Below are positions 11,715 to 23,198 of a DNA stretch of 64,000 bases, piece after piece. A program made the position numbers and the translations under genes. The stretch is from Phragmites australis (taxonomy: Eukaryota > Streptophyta > Magnoliopsida > Poales > Poaceae): NCBI RefSeq assembly GCF_958298935.1, contig NC_084937.1:27227568-27291567 (forward strand). Reading direction: 5' to 3'. The notes beneath the pieces are model-generated. The model ran no database searches. It worked only from the letters and a program-made list of their open reading frames with translations, and was not told the origin of the DNA. Every line of letters starts with the position of its first letter. The first letter of the stretch is position 1.

Positions 11715-12447
11715 CGTAGCACTATGTACAAAACGTTTAACAGCGAAGATAACTATTACGCTTTCGCGGTAACGAATGACCGATTTAACTAACCCAACGA
11801 GCAGCATATGAGAAACCCAATTTGGCACTATAGGGACGGATCTTCGTCAGCAAATCGCATCCGGAAAGGATCTCATCAGGGCACAATCAACCAACGGTTT
11901 GCTCTTAATCGTCGAGATCAAGAATGAGTAGCAGTATGAGGAGGAGGATGGAGGAACAAGACTATAGAAGCTAGGTAGAAAAATAGTAGGTGTATATTGT
12001 TATTTGATCTATTGTTGGATATTTCTGTTGACCATGACTCTCTCATATTTAAAGGGTGGCATGTCTTAGCTATACAAGATTAAGATTACTAATTCAAATC
12101 GAACAAGATTTATAGATATAATTCAGCTATAACATATGAGCCCAAACTTTCTATAACTAACATATCTTTTCTATTCAACTATGTAAATTCTCATATATCT
12201 ACTAGAGTATCCTTTATTGCAGTTCGACTTCTTCGATTTGACTATGTTTTTGATCTGAACATCTGTCTGTATCGCCTGGTCGTGGTCACGGCGACTGTTC
12301 ACTGGTTGGAGTTACTGTTCATCTGGTCAGTGATAATGTACATCCGATTGGAGGCACTGTTCATCCGGTCAGAGGTACTGTTCATCTGATCGGAGGTACT
12401 GATCGCTACAATGACTACTATAGATGCCAAATATTGTCATCAACACA
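11715..12447 (-). repeat. 3' LTR of gag-only element copy 1
   Basis: About 733 bp. On the minus strand it starts TGTGTTGATGACAA and ends near GTGCTACG (the usual terminal CA appears mutated to CG). It aligns along its length with 43850-44763. The interior contains several diverged copies of a short unit with TACTGTTCATC (12290-12420). Confidence 0.6.
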
Positions 12448-13286
12448 TGACTCTCTGTTTTTTTAAGCTTACGTAAAGAAAAAAACACTTTCATGCGCAA
12501 TAATCATGAACAACTTATTATCTATTTTCAGCCATCACTTAGTACGATGATAAACAATGCACCGATTATGTATGCTCTTAGGGCGATGATAAACAAACAT
12601 CGACATACATCTTATGTTCTCCTAATAATGTTTATAATATGACCGTAACAGTTGATCCTATGCACCTTGCCTTGATAATGCCTGACTAAACTATAAAGAT
12701 TCACAAAACAACGTCCAAGGTTCACACCAAAACCATATAGAATAACTAAATATACCTAAGCATAGTTTCCACGATGAGAACATCGGTGGAATAGGTAATG
12801 AACATAGATGATGTGGCTGCAAATGGTTTTGATGATCAAGTGCAAACCTATGATTTTGTGGTTGTTTTCTAGATCCTTTCGCCTTCAAATTTGTCTCCCG
12901 TGTAGTTCTAGCCATGGATGCTTGAACACTATCCTTAGTCTAAACTTGTGTGCTACCTTTAGGAATCCACATCTTCTTTTTTAATTAACCACATTAAGAC
13001 TATGCTTTTGATTAGTCACATCAGCTGACTTCTCATTTTCTTGCTTTGGACCTAAATTGGAACACACGCATTCAACTACATCATTTACCATTAAGATGCT
13101 GGATTCCTTTTTGCTAAGCCTGACATCAGTAATTCTTCTTCTATGTGCTGCTTTTCCTTGTCGCATATTAATACTGGAGATCGAAGCAGATGTATGTTTG
13201 GCTTGATCGTATGAAGCATGTGTATGTTTATCAGTTATCAGCATAGCATCTTCAAGTAAATTCACACTCATCAGCTCTTTGAGTAC

Positions 13287-13530
13287 ACTATATAAATTCC
13301 CATATATCTACACGAATATCCTTAATTGCAGTTCGACTTCTTTGATTTGACTATATATATTTTTTTATCTAAACATCTGTCTATATCGCCTTGTCATGGT
13401 CACAGCTACTGTTCACTGATTAGGGTTACTATTTATCTAGTTGGTAATATTATTTATCTGATCGAAGGTACTATTTATTCAATCAGAAGTACTGATCGCT
13501 GCAATAATCACTATAGATACTTAAATCTTA
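13287..13530 (-). repeat. truncated 5' LTR of gag-only element copy 1
   Basis: About 244 bp matching the upstream part of the LTR at 11715-12447, including the CCATATATCTAC stretch and the TACTG-TTCATC unit. It breaks off into the internal region with no primer-binding site. Confidence 0.55.
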
Positions 13531-14159
13531 GAGATAATTACAAAGAAACCACTACTCTGATGTTATTACAAGCTTACCACCAGAAAATTACAAAAATACA
13601 ATTAAAACTGTCATTCAAGTGATATTCTTAAAAAAAATAAGAAATCAGAGAGGTATTTACAAATGCACTAAATCTTATTATCAACCTATGGTAGCGAATC
13701 GGACCGACCGCACCCACACGTTTGACTAACGGGCGCGAGCGCGACACCACGCGGCCGCGAGCAGCCGCAGCGCGCATGGCGGAAACTTGCCGAGATCACA
13801 GACACAACACGTACGCACGCTCCTGGCTAAAGCGTACTGCTCGACCAAAGAAAGACGGGTCATCGTCGCTGGTGGAGCGGGAAGTGGGGGCAGTGAGCAG
13901 AGCACCGAACGAGGCTGCTACCGAGCAGATCTCAGATCTTTAGCTTCTTGGCATTCTTTTTCCCTTTTCGAAGACAGACAGATATCTGACGAACAGCGTT
14001 ATCGTTCACCAAAGCACAGAGCCCGGCCGTTCATATGCCAAGTGTAGTTAGTATTCAGGGGACCGAATGATCAGGATACATGCATCTCAACTCAATTGCA
14101 CGCAACCAATTCAGGACATGCACGAAAGCTCCCGGTCCTGTCAGTGGTTATGGCTAGTG

Positions 14160-14277
14160 GTTTGCGCATGTGGAAATATATGTATATCCACTTGTAGATA
14201 TACATATATATTTGCGCATGGTTATGACAATTGGGCCATATATCTTTGCGCATGTGGAAATATATATATGGTTTGCG
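14160..14277 (+). repeat. short motif repeat with AT-rich hairpin
   Basis: TTTGCGCATGTGGAAATATA occurs twice (from 14161 and 14243), with a third partial copy (TTTGCGCATGG) between them. An inverted pair, ATGTATATC and GATATACAT separated by about 8 bases (14180-14205), could form a hairpin. Function unknown. Confidence 0.6.
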
Positions 14278-16135
14278 TCATATATGTTGTGAATGTGGTG
14301 GTTAGATCTTGGACAATCTGTCGCACAATGCCCCTTTTTTAGATCTACATACATATCAGAGTTGCTGGAACCGTATGGTAGGGATAAAGAAACTTAATCT
14401 TCTTCTCGTTCAACGAGTTCTTCATGTATTTATTTTGGGTTCCTTCCGATTTACTAGTCTAACATGTCCAAGTTGATAGGACGGAGCTAGTAGACACATG
14501 ACTGTCTGCAACCGATTATATTAGCTGGATATTCGTGTTCTTCCTTGACGCTTCTAAAGCTCTGATAAATCTAGCGGTTTACAGGGGCAGATCCACAGCA
14601 CCCCCTCCCCCATCAACATTTCTTTCTCGGTAGCGCACACATGGCAGCCTGCAGCTTGGCCAGGTTTGGTCAAGGCTTTAAGCAGCGCGACCTCTTGAAG
14701 TTTCTAGTGATACTTAGGCTCGACCGGGTGTTGATTACACGTTGGGTCCCTGCATAAGTGCATCTGCTAGTGCTGCCATGATCTATCTGTTCACGAGACG
14801 ATCTCAAAAGTGTTAATGATAGCAGCGTGGATTCATCATGGTAGGTGGCTTATCCGGAAGCAGGACACCGACTGGGAAGTTAATCTGAACTGAAGCATGC
14901 AGTGGCGACTGCAGAGTGGAGGAGACAGCGACCCATCCAATCAGCGTGCCAATCATCCTTGACTGCAATGGAGTAGTAGAATTCTGATGCCCTGCTTGCT
15001 TTCTGGAGCTGGGCGAGACCTCTTTTCCGAGGCTGTCTCAATCTGTTTCACTTATAGGAGTAGGCTAATCACTCTATTTTCCCAGACCAACCCCGCCCAA
15101 CAAATCAATCACTTAACCCCAACTAACCCACCCCACTAGTGTTGTGTACCCAAATCAACCCCACCAATGGGTTCAACCCGTGAAGAATACTACTTAAAAT
15201 TTACAACATCAGCTTTTAGCCACGTCTAAGAACTAGGTAAATAGGTGATGATTGGAGCATCTAAAATAAATAAATAAAAATATCAGTTAAAATTCTCATT
15301 CTATGCTTACATAAATACTACAAATGACTAGTTCTACGGAATATTGAGTGCAAATCTTGTTTTTCTGCTCTCTAAGCATTAACAAAAGACAACTCCATAG
15401 TTGAGAAGCAACAACAGATGGTTTTAGTAGCTTCTAATCTGTCAATATTATGTGAAAATAATAGGAAGAATATTATTGAACTTTTTAGCCATCAATATTA
15501 GTGTGGATAATAGAAGTCTGAATATTAGTGCTAAACTTCTATTTTGCATAATTCAATTGCAAGCAATCAGCACAGTGCTATTCCACCTTACACTTTTCAG
15601 TACATGTCGAAGTCTCAGTGTTTGCAGGCTATTGTGAGCAGTTCAATCAAACTCATTGTAAATAAATCATTGCTTTCAGCAGTTCTAGCAACACTATTGT
15701 GAGCAGTCAGGAAATCGAATTTGCAGATCAGGTTGCAAATTCCATTGATGTCACAACAACAACTACAATTTTTGCTTGAATCAACAAGTGTTAGTCATGA
15801 ATCGACAACCGTAATGGGTTAGCCATGAAATTTACCTGGCATATCAGCCACTAGAGCACGTGCTGGACCCTAGCAGTTGCATGGAAATGTCAGATTTATA
15901 ATAGTCCATTGTTCAAACCGCTTAATCTGAACTATTATTTTTTTTTCCCAAGAGGAACTATTATTGATATAACTGCACTCACTTGCACAGTATTGTTGGA
16001 GAAGTGAAGGAGCCAGAGTCAAGAATCAATACTATATCCTAACCATGGAGGAATCAATACTATATCCTAACTGTGGAGGAATGGGAGGCCTCTTAAGGGC
16101 TTTGCTACTGTAGCAGTGGGCCTGAGTACATATGA

Positions 16136-16250
16136 GTACCTACACGTGTATATATATACCAATAAGTATATATGTACATACATATATATAGGTATATTTG
16201 TATACATATATATATGCATATATACGTATATACATACATATGTAATTTTC
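16136..16250. repeat. AT-rich alternating TA/CATA tract
   Basis: Low-complexity DNA of TATA, TACATA and GTATA steps, capable of many small hairpins. It shows no coding potential. Confidence 0.65.
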
Positions 16251-16693
16251 TTTTCCAAAAATTCTAGAAAAATATCGAAATGAATATTAGTTACATTAAT
16301 AAATCAGCTGAAAAAAATCTAAAATGCAAAGAAAAATATCTAAAACTCAAAAAAATATGTAACCATTTTTTAAGGTTAGTATTACTTTCATCTACATGTT
16401 AAAACTATGTGCATGCACAAAAGTACTATTGTTTTCTCTATAATTAATTTAATGTGTTTAACATTAATAATTTTATAAATAAATATTGAAATGTACAAAA
16501 TTTGTGAACTTAATTTTTAGTCTTCTTTTATTGTGCTCTACACAGCAAAACAAAAATAGGCGTGGCGTACGCGCGCCAGTCAGACTAGTATATACAAATT
16601 ACAGCATGCCAACGGGCACCATGGTAGAGACTGTATTACTCAAATGTCAGAGCAGTTGCTACTTATGCCAAGCGAAAGATAAAGCTAAGAAAC

Positions 16694-17435
16694 TGTTGGT
16701 GAAAAAAACTATCTTTCACTAACAAAGTGTGGTGAGAATCCACTCGCTAGAGTAGCTCAAGCTTAGAGAAGAAAAGGAGAGAAAAGAAATACCCAGAGTG
16801 ATTGTGAAAATCTGTGTTTTGGCACCGTGTGCCTAAGGTCAGTATTTATAATACCCTTTAGGGTGTAATTGTACAAGTTTTACCATACGACTGGGACCTA
16901 GGAACAACCGAGTAAAACATTGCTTCGAGCCCGGGTAACTCTTCTAATTACCCTGATGACATCATCTAACCCTGGCAACAACAGTGGAAGCAAGTGGTCG
17001 TAAAACTTGGTCGGCGCCACCAATGGTGGCGATGTCCCTATCCAGTGTGTCAGACCTGCCACCGATTAGATCTGTATTAAATACCGATCACTTCGTGACA
17101 GGCTGATGGCTGTCGGTGAGCCCCCCTTCTCCCTGATCTTCCTAGAGAAGACCGATCGCCTCCCGCAAACCCCAGGAGTCAGTGGCCTGATGAGGCCCAT
17201 GCTCTCCGGACACCTTGGTCTCCGTAGAGAATCCAGAGTCCTGGGGCTCCGGAGGCGTTCCGAAGTCGAGTGGCCTCGATCCCCTACAGGCGGAGCCTAG
17301 GACGTCGGGATCCTTATTGGCGACCCTAACAGTAGCCCTACGATTTTTGGAGCAGGGACTCTGAGGATCCTAGGCTCCTCTATTGGGTGGCCTATGGTTC
17401 TCCGGCTGCTTGAACCGCTCAAAGGCCAATCCACC
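16694..17435 (-). mobile_element. truncated LTR, target of the Tat-element insertion
   Basis: On the minus strand this ends with TTTTTTTCACCAACA, an LTR-like CA end. A TATA box (TATAAATAC, 16842-16850) lies about 150 bases before that end. That layout fits the 3' two-thirds of an LTR. The upstream side is cut by the 5' LTR of the 17436-28469 element, and no clear continuation is seen beyond 28474. The call rests on layout only; no internal genes are attached. Confidence 0.42.
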
Positions 17436-17641
17436 TGTCGGTGTATCAGGAACCAGGGGTCCCTGAGTCCTGAGACCGGGCCGGCCATCCGCCACGCGTC
17501 ACCATCCCGCGAGGTCCGCCCTGCGAGATAAGAAGAGGCTAAGTCCCGGGAGAAGGTGCTCGGGGCCACCGCCTCTGATTCCCGAGCACCCCAGTTCCCC
17601 GATGATCCGCGGAGTCCAAGTACCGGGAGGGAAGTGTTCGG

Positions 17642-17993
17642 GAGAGAGCGCTCGGGGCTGCACGTGGCAGCCCCCGAGGACTCGGTTCCCCGAAGGTTTC
17701 CCCCAGTACTCGGGAGAGAGTGCTCGGGGCTGCACGTGGAAGCCCCCGAGGACTCAGTTCCCCGAAGGTCTCACCGGGGTGCTCGGGAGAGAGTGCTCGG
17801 GGCTGCACGTGGCAGCCCCCGAGGACTCGGTTCCCCGAAGGTTTCCCCCAGTGCTCGGGAGAAAGTGCTCGGGGCTGCGTGTGGCAGCCCCCGAGGACTC
17901 GGTTCCCCGAAGGTCTCACCGGAGTGCTAGGGAGAGAGTGCTCGGGGCTGCACGTGGCAGCCCCTGAGGACTCGGTTCCCCGAAGGTTCGCGC
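17642..17993 (+). repeat. 72-bp tandem repeat array in 5' LTR (5 units)
   Basis: Five head-to-tail units of about 72 bp. Each has a near-perfect palindrome with arms CTCGGGGCTGC and GCAGCCCCCGAG around a CACGTG (G-box) centre. The fourth unit has lost the G-box (GCGTGTGG). The array lies about 480 bp upstream of the LTR TATA box, a position suited to an enhancer; that role is inference. Confidence 0.85.
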
Positions 17994-18471
17994 AAGATCG
18001 TTCGACGACCCAAAGGGTCCCCTCGCCGGGGTGTCAGCCAGTCAAAGACACGAATGCCGCATTTAATAGGCACGCGCGGCCTGACATCCTGACATTCTCA
18101 GCTACCCACACCCTGGTGTCAGACCCTACCATGCTCTGGCAGGGGGGCGTGGGTTCATTAAATGCACGGGTTTCGTCCCGTTTCACCTGGGTGCCTCGGG
18201 ATAACGTTGCCAGAATCGAAGCGCTCCGCCTACCACCCTGCCCCGGCAGAAGGACAAGACAGGGTGGGCGCACCGGGCACCTCTGCGGCTGCCCGGTGGG
18301 CCCTCTTAATGGCACCGGAGGACCTCCACAGTGGCGGGTGGTCGGATGCACGCCGCAATTTTCCACCGCCCCTGTCACTTCGCCAAGACGGAATGATGAC
18401 GCCTTTCTCCGTGGCACCTTGGCACGTGCGCCCCCTCTTTCCCATTCAGGATAAGTCGAGGTCGGCGCGCC

Positions 18472-18480
18472 TATAAAAGG
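18472..18480 (+). promoter_or_regulatory. TATA box in 5' LTR
   Basis: TATAAAAGG, conserved at 28032-28040 in the 3' LTR. It would start transcription near 18505, setting the U3/R border of the LTR. Confidence 0.7.
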
Positions 18481-18895
18481 AAAGGATGGAGAATACAAAG
18501 AAAAAAGGAGGAGACAGACGGGAAAACAAGTTGAACAAGGCAAGGAAGCCCAGATCAAAAGGCGAAGAACATCACAAACAAGCTCAAGCCAAGCTAGAAC
18601 ATGAGAGCCTCAAGCTCTCTGTAGGCAGCTCACCCCTGTAACCAGATACATCCTTGAAGAATTCCCTTCAAGAAGAGATATAACACTCACACAGGAGTAG
18701 GGTGTTACGCCTCCGTGCGGCCCGAACCTGTCTAAACCCCGGTGCACCCATCTTTCTTGCACTAGGTCGATCATCTCCCACCACCAGCCACTGCATTTAT
18801 TTCCGTTCCCATTTATTTCCCCAACGAGCTCGTTCAGGATCATCCCCCCGGCCGAATCTCTAAAAAAGGGGTCTCTCGACAGGAGTTCATCCTCC

Positions 18896-21530
18896 AGCAG
18901 ATGCGACCCCAGGCTCGACTCAAGGAGGTCCAGCGTCTCGCCGGCTGCATGGCAGCCCCCGGGCGCTTTATCTCCAAGCTCGGGGAGCGAGGGCTCTCCC
19001 TCTTCAAGCTTCTGAAGAAATCCGGTCGTTTCGACTGGACGCCGGAGGCCGAGCAGGCCTTCCGCGATCTAAAGAAGTACCTCACTTCGCCACCCGTGCT
19101 GGTGGCTCCCTCTCAAGGTGAGCCCCTACTGCTCTACATTTCGGCCACACCTCAGGTCGTGAGCGTAGTGCTGGTGGTGGAGCGCGACGAGTGTTCAGGG
19201 CCGGATGCTGGGTCCAGCTCCCCGAGGCCCCCGACCACTCACCTATCCTCGCGACTCCTCCCAACCAGGGAGTCGAGCCCGAGTGCCCGGCCAGCCCCGA
19301 CCGTGCCGCCAAGCCTGGGGGCTGCGGCAGCCCCCCGGGTGGAGCCGCCGTCCGGGCTCGCCGGGTGCAGCGACCGGTGTACTTCGTCAGCGAAGTCCTC
19401 CAGGAAGCCAAGACAAGATATCCCCAGACGCAGAAGCTACTCTATGCCATGCTCGTCGCCTCCCGGAAGCTGCGCCACTACTTCCAGGCGCACAAGGTCT
19501 CGGTGGTTACCACTTATCCACTGGGGCCCATTCTCCGGAACCGGGAGGGCACCGGGCGCGTTGTCAAATGGGCAGTAGAGCTGGCAGAGTTCGACTTACA
19601 CTTCGTCAGTCGCCAGGCAATCAAAAGCCAGGCGCTCTCCGACTTCTTGGCAGAGTGGACGCCCGTCCCCTGCATCATCCCAGAAGAGATATCTGCCTAT
19701 CCCGGGCACGACGCGCCCGGGTACTGGGTCATGCACTTCGACGGCTCCCTCTCGCTGAAAGGCGCAGGGGCCGGAGTGGTTCTCACCTCCCCAACAGGTG
19801 AAGAGCTCCGGTACGTCGTGCAGTTGTAGTTCCGCGCATCCAACAACATGGCGGAGTATGAAGGTCTTATCGCCGGCCTCCGGGCTGCGGTGGGGCTCGG
19901 GATTCGTCGCCTCCTGGTCAAAGGGGACTCCCAACTGGTCATCAACCAGGTGTCTAAGGAGTACCAGTGCACGGATCCTCAAATGGCGGCGTACGTGACT
20001 GCGGTCAGGAAGCTCGAGAGGCGCTTCGATGGCCTGGAGTTGCGGCACATCCCTCGCCGCGACAACGCTTTGGCCGACGAGCTCTCCCGCCTGGCCTCCT
20101 CACGTGCGCACGTCCCTGCCGGAGTCTTTGAAGAAAGACTCGCACGGCCTTCCGTCCTGCCTGCCGAACAGGATGAAGGGGAAACCTCGAGCTTAATTCA
20201 GAGGACCCCGGCGGTGCCCTCAGTGGGAAGCCCCGTCAGGGCGCCGCCGCCCGGTGAGTGCGCTGTGCTCGCCGAATGTTCTCAAGATGCCTCGTGGATG
20301 TCTGACATCCGAGGGTACTTGAAAGAAAAGTTCCTACCCGGGGATGAGGCGTCTGCCGAAAGAGTTGCTCGGCAGTCCAGACGCTATGCCATAGTAGATG
20401 GGGATCTCTACCGACGTAGCGCAGGAGGTGTACTCCTGAAATGCATCTCCCGGGCAGAAGGCGGCGATCTTCTCGCTGAGGTCCACGAGGGTGAGTGCGG
20501 TGGCCATTCATCGTTCCGCACGCTGGTCGGGAAGGCCTTCCGGCAAGGTTTCTACTGGCCTACGGCTCTCCAGGATGCTTCCGAGCTGGTTTGGCGCTGC
20601 AGGACGTGCCAGTTCCATACAAAGCAGATTCACCAGCCAGCTCAGGCTCTTCATACCATTCCCCTGTCATGGCCTTTCGCGGTCTGGGGTTTGGACATTC
20701 TGGGTCCGTTCCCCCGAGCAATCGGGGGCTATGCATACCTATATGTCGCCATCGACAAGTTTACCAAGTGGCCGGAGGCGGTCCCAGTTATCAAGGTGAC
20801 CAAAAACACGGCGCTCCAGTTTATCCGTGGCATCACCAGCCGCTTTGGCGTCCCGAACCGGATCATCACCGACAACGACACCCAGTTCACAAGTGCCCTG
20901 TTCGGGGACTATTGCGAAGATCTCGGCATCAAGCTTTGCTTCGCTTCCGTCGCTCATCCTCGGAGTAACGGGCAGGTCGAGCGCGCCAACGCGGAGATAC
21001 TGAAGGGCCTCAAAACCCGGACCTATAACGTGCTCGCTAGGCACGGGAAGGGATGGGTAGACGAGCTGCCAGCCATGCTGTGGGCTAATGGGACTACGCC
21101 AAGCCGCGCCACCGGGGAGACTCCGTTCTTCCTCGTCTATGGCGCCGAGGCAGTCCTCCCCTCCGAGCTCACTCTGGGCTCCCCTCGAGTGCATGCGTAT
21201 TCTGAGGGTGAGCAGGAGCAACAAAGGCGCGATGACGTGGACTACCTGGAAGAGCACCGGCGACGTGCCACCGTCCGGGCGGCTCGATACCAGCAGAGTC
21301 TGCGGCGTTATCATCTGCGCCATATCCGGGCCCGGTCTCTCGAGGTGGGGGACCTAGTTCTCCGATGCGTCCAGTCGCGCGAAGGAATGAATAAGCTGTC
21401 CCCTGTGTGGGAAGGTCCCTTCACCGTGATCGTGGTCCCGCGGGCAGGTTCTTTCAGGTTGGCGACGGAGGAAGGACAGCCACTCCCGAATCCGTGGAAC
21501 ATCGAGCATCTCCGACGCTTTTACCCGTAG
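18896..21530 (+). pseudogene. partial pol: RT tail, RNase H, integrase (Tat gypsy)
   Basis: The first block (18901 to about 19190) is the RT connection region (LFKLLKKSGRFDWTPEAEQ). A frameshift near 19190 leads to the frame with [20 protein letters not shown]. RNase H follows with FDGS, AEYEG, KGDSQLV and NALADELS supplying the acidic active-site residues. Integrase has the His/Cys zinc site (HEGECGGHSSF then CRTC), catalytic Asp in LDILGPFP, Asp in ITDNDTQF and Glu in NGQVERANAE, ending with a GPF-type C-terminal module (PVWEGPFTV). One nonsense codon, TAG at 19827-19829 in place of an expected CAG, splits RNase H; codons resume in the same frame to the stop at 21528-21530. The 560-codon stretch from 19848 is fully open, so decay is slight. 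Normal pol also carries protease and RT upstream; these are gone. Confidence 0.9.
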
Positions 21531-23198
21531 ATGGTCGTGCTCGCGGCTCAGGTCAGCAAGGCCGGGGGCTTCTCCTCGCCCAAGCAGTCCGAGGGCTCTG
21601 CCCCTTGGGTAAGTCACTGTCACCCCACCTTGTAAATGTTCTACATTCGGTATTTCAATAAGCAATCGCTATGTCGAAATATTTTTTCTGGATTCCGTGT
21701 GTTTAATCTGTCTGGTGAGGTGCTCGGTTGTGCGAGAAAAAGTTCGCTCTATCTTTTTCCCCGCTGATAAAAGAATCCCAATCGGTATGCATGCGAGCAG
21801 TCGCCGCTGACTTACGTCCGGCATGGTAGGCTGTGGTGTTCGGTGTCATGACAGGCTCCCGGGCACTACCAAGTTTTGGGGTGCTCTGGGTAATCCCATC
21901 GCTCGAGCTGCTCGAGTAGTCCGGAGCTCGTGCCCCCGGAGCGGGCTGCCGGTGCTCGGTCTGGTCTGTCATACCTGGGCGCCACCGAACCATAGGACCT
22001 CTGGGTTATGCCTTTGTCCGCTCTTGTCCGCCGGTTCGGGTATTCAAGAGGTCTCGGGTCGAAAACGAGAGCAGTCTATAGCAAGTACCGCACTAACAGA
22101 GCGCACCAGACAAAGAAATTCTATATTCTCTCTTAAGTCACAGGCTGGCAATCACGAGCAGTTCGGCCGTGAGGGCTTCACTGCCCTGGTCTCTGGTCGG
22201 CCCCAAGGGTCCTCGGGTGATCCTACCACTTAGGTATGGGTGGTCGAGATCACCCGACCCCAGGAGCCTCGTATGCCTCTGGGCACTCGGGCACTCCGTT
22301 GAAAGAATCAAGTCCCCAGGCACCCGAGCTCGGAAGCACACCCCTCCTGGATCGGTTGGCCGGAAGGTCGACAGCTGTCCGGTGAGTGGTTATATTCAGA
22401 CAAGTCTGCTTTCAGTAAATTTATGTTCCCGAGTCATTCTCGGGGGCTCTCGCGTTTTAATCTGTTCGGCGAGGTGGTCTCCTCGCACGCAAAAACCCTA
22501 CCGCGTGTCTACTTTTTCCCAGAACGACAGAGCGGTTTGTAGAAAGGAGTACCGCGTGTGCGGTAATGTCTGACCGAAGCCCTTCGTGGTGGTCGTGGTG
22601 TTCGATCCGCTTTTAAGGACCCCGAGCACTACCGAGTCCTCGGGTGCCCTGGGTAATCATATCGCTCGAGCTGCTCGAGTAGTCCGGAGCTCAGGCCTCG
22701 GGGGCGGGCTGTCAGTGCTCGGTCCGGCCCGTTTTAAGCCCGGGCACCACCGGACCACGAGGAATGTTGGTCACATTCTCGCCCGCACGCGTCTCCCTTC
22801 TACTAACTGAGTGGTCGCAAGGCGAAAAAGTGTTCACTAGGCACGGCGTGTTCCGAGCGGGATCGATCTATCTCCCGGGCAAGGAAGTATGTGTCTTTGT
22901 TTCTTAACTTAGGCAATGCGGACTCGCGAGAGCTCGAAGGCCGACTACGCCGGCAATAGCGATCGGAACAACTTCGTTCTCGGGGATGGGAAGGTCGGGA
23001 ACGGCCCGACTGAGTACTCCCCGGGACTTCCAGGCAAAACATCAGAAGAAACATCAAGCACTTAGAGAAATTGGAGTTGCGAGCCCAAGGAAAAGCTGAC
23101 ATTATGTTCACAAGACATATACAAGGCATTTCCTAAGGGTTCACTCATATATTTACATTCATCAAGACGACAAAAGAAAGAAAAAAGCTACAAAAGAC
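21531..23198. other. Tat element spacer with a duplicated ~300-bp segment
   Basis: No coding sequence on either strand. Two diverged direct copies of about 300 bp (about 21707-22010 and 22462-22770) share an identical 31-base core at 21899-21929 and 22662-22692 that includes CTCGAGCTGCTCGAG, itself palindromic. The rest is GC-rich and unassigned. Confidence 0.65.

Larger units (their letters stand above)
11715..13530 (-). mobile_element. deleted gag-only LTR retroelement, copy 1
   Basis: Read on the minus strand it consists of a partial LTR (13530-13287), an internal segment (13286-12448) and a full-length-looking LTR (12447-11715). Internal and LTR parts align with the larger copy at 43850-46664. 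The internal segment includes the gag C-terminal flank (frame 13271-12981, starting MSVNLLEDA, related to MSVNSIEGA at 45536). A purine-rich AAAAAAACAGAGAG tract just before the 3' LTR is a plausible polypurine primer. The 5' LTR is joined directly to the gag end, so LTR end, primer site and most of gag are deleted. No pol is present. The lineage is probably Ty3/gypsy from the gag in the other copy. Confidence 0.6.
13531..16693. other. intergenic, no recognised gene
   Basis: A GC-rich island at about 13690-13945 has an open frame (13722-13943) with no recognised motif; it might be an exon or gene fragment. The remainder is AT-rich. A short motif repeat lies at 14160-14277 and an AT-rich tract at 16136-16250; both are listed separately. 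Confidence 0.4.
17436..18895 (+). repeat. 5' LTR of the Tat element
   Basis: 1460 bp, starting TGTCGGTGTATCAGG. Its natural end (CCTCCGACA in the 3' LTR) is missing: homology stops at CCTCC (18895), where pol sequence begins. It also lacks an 11-base segment near 18878 that the 3' LTR keeps. It carries five copies of the 72-bp unit against six in the 3' LTR. Confidence 0.88.

Noticed and set aside
17539..17967. Long repetitive frames on both strands across the LTR tandem array
   Set aside because: They arise because the 72-bp unit is a multiple of three; the region is LTR, not coding.
17642..17993. CRISPR-like regularly spaced repeats
   Set aside because: Units are contiguous 72-bp tandem copies within an LTR of a plant element; there are no unique spacers.
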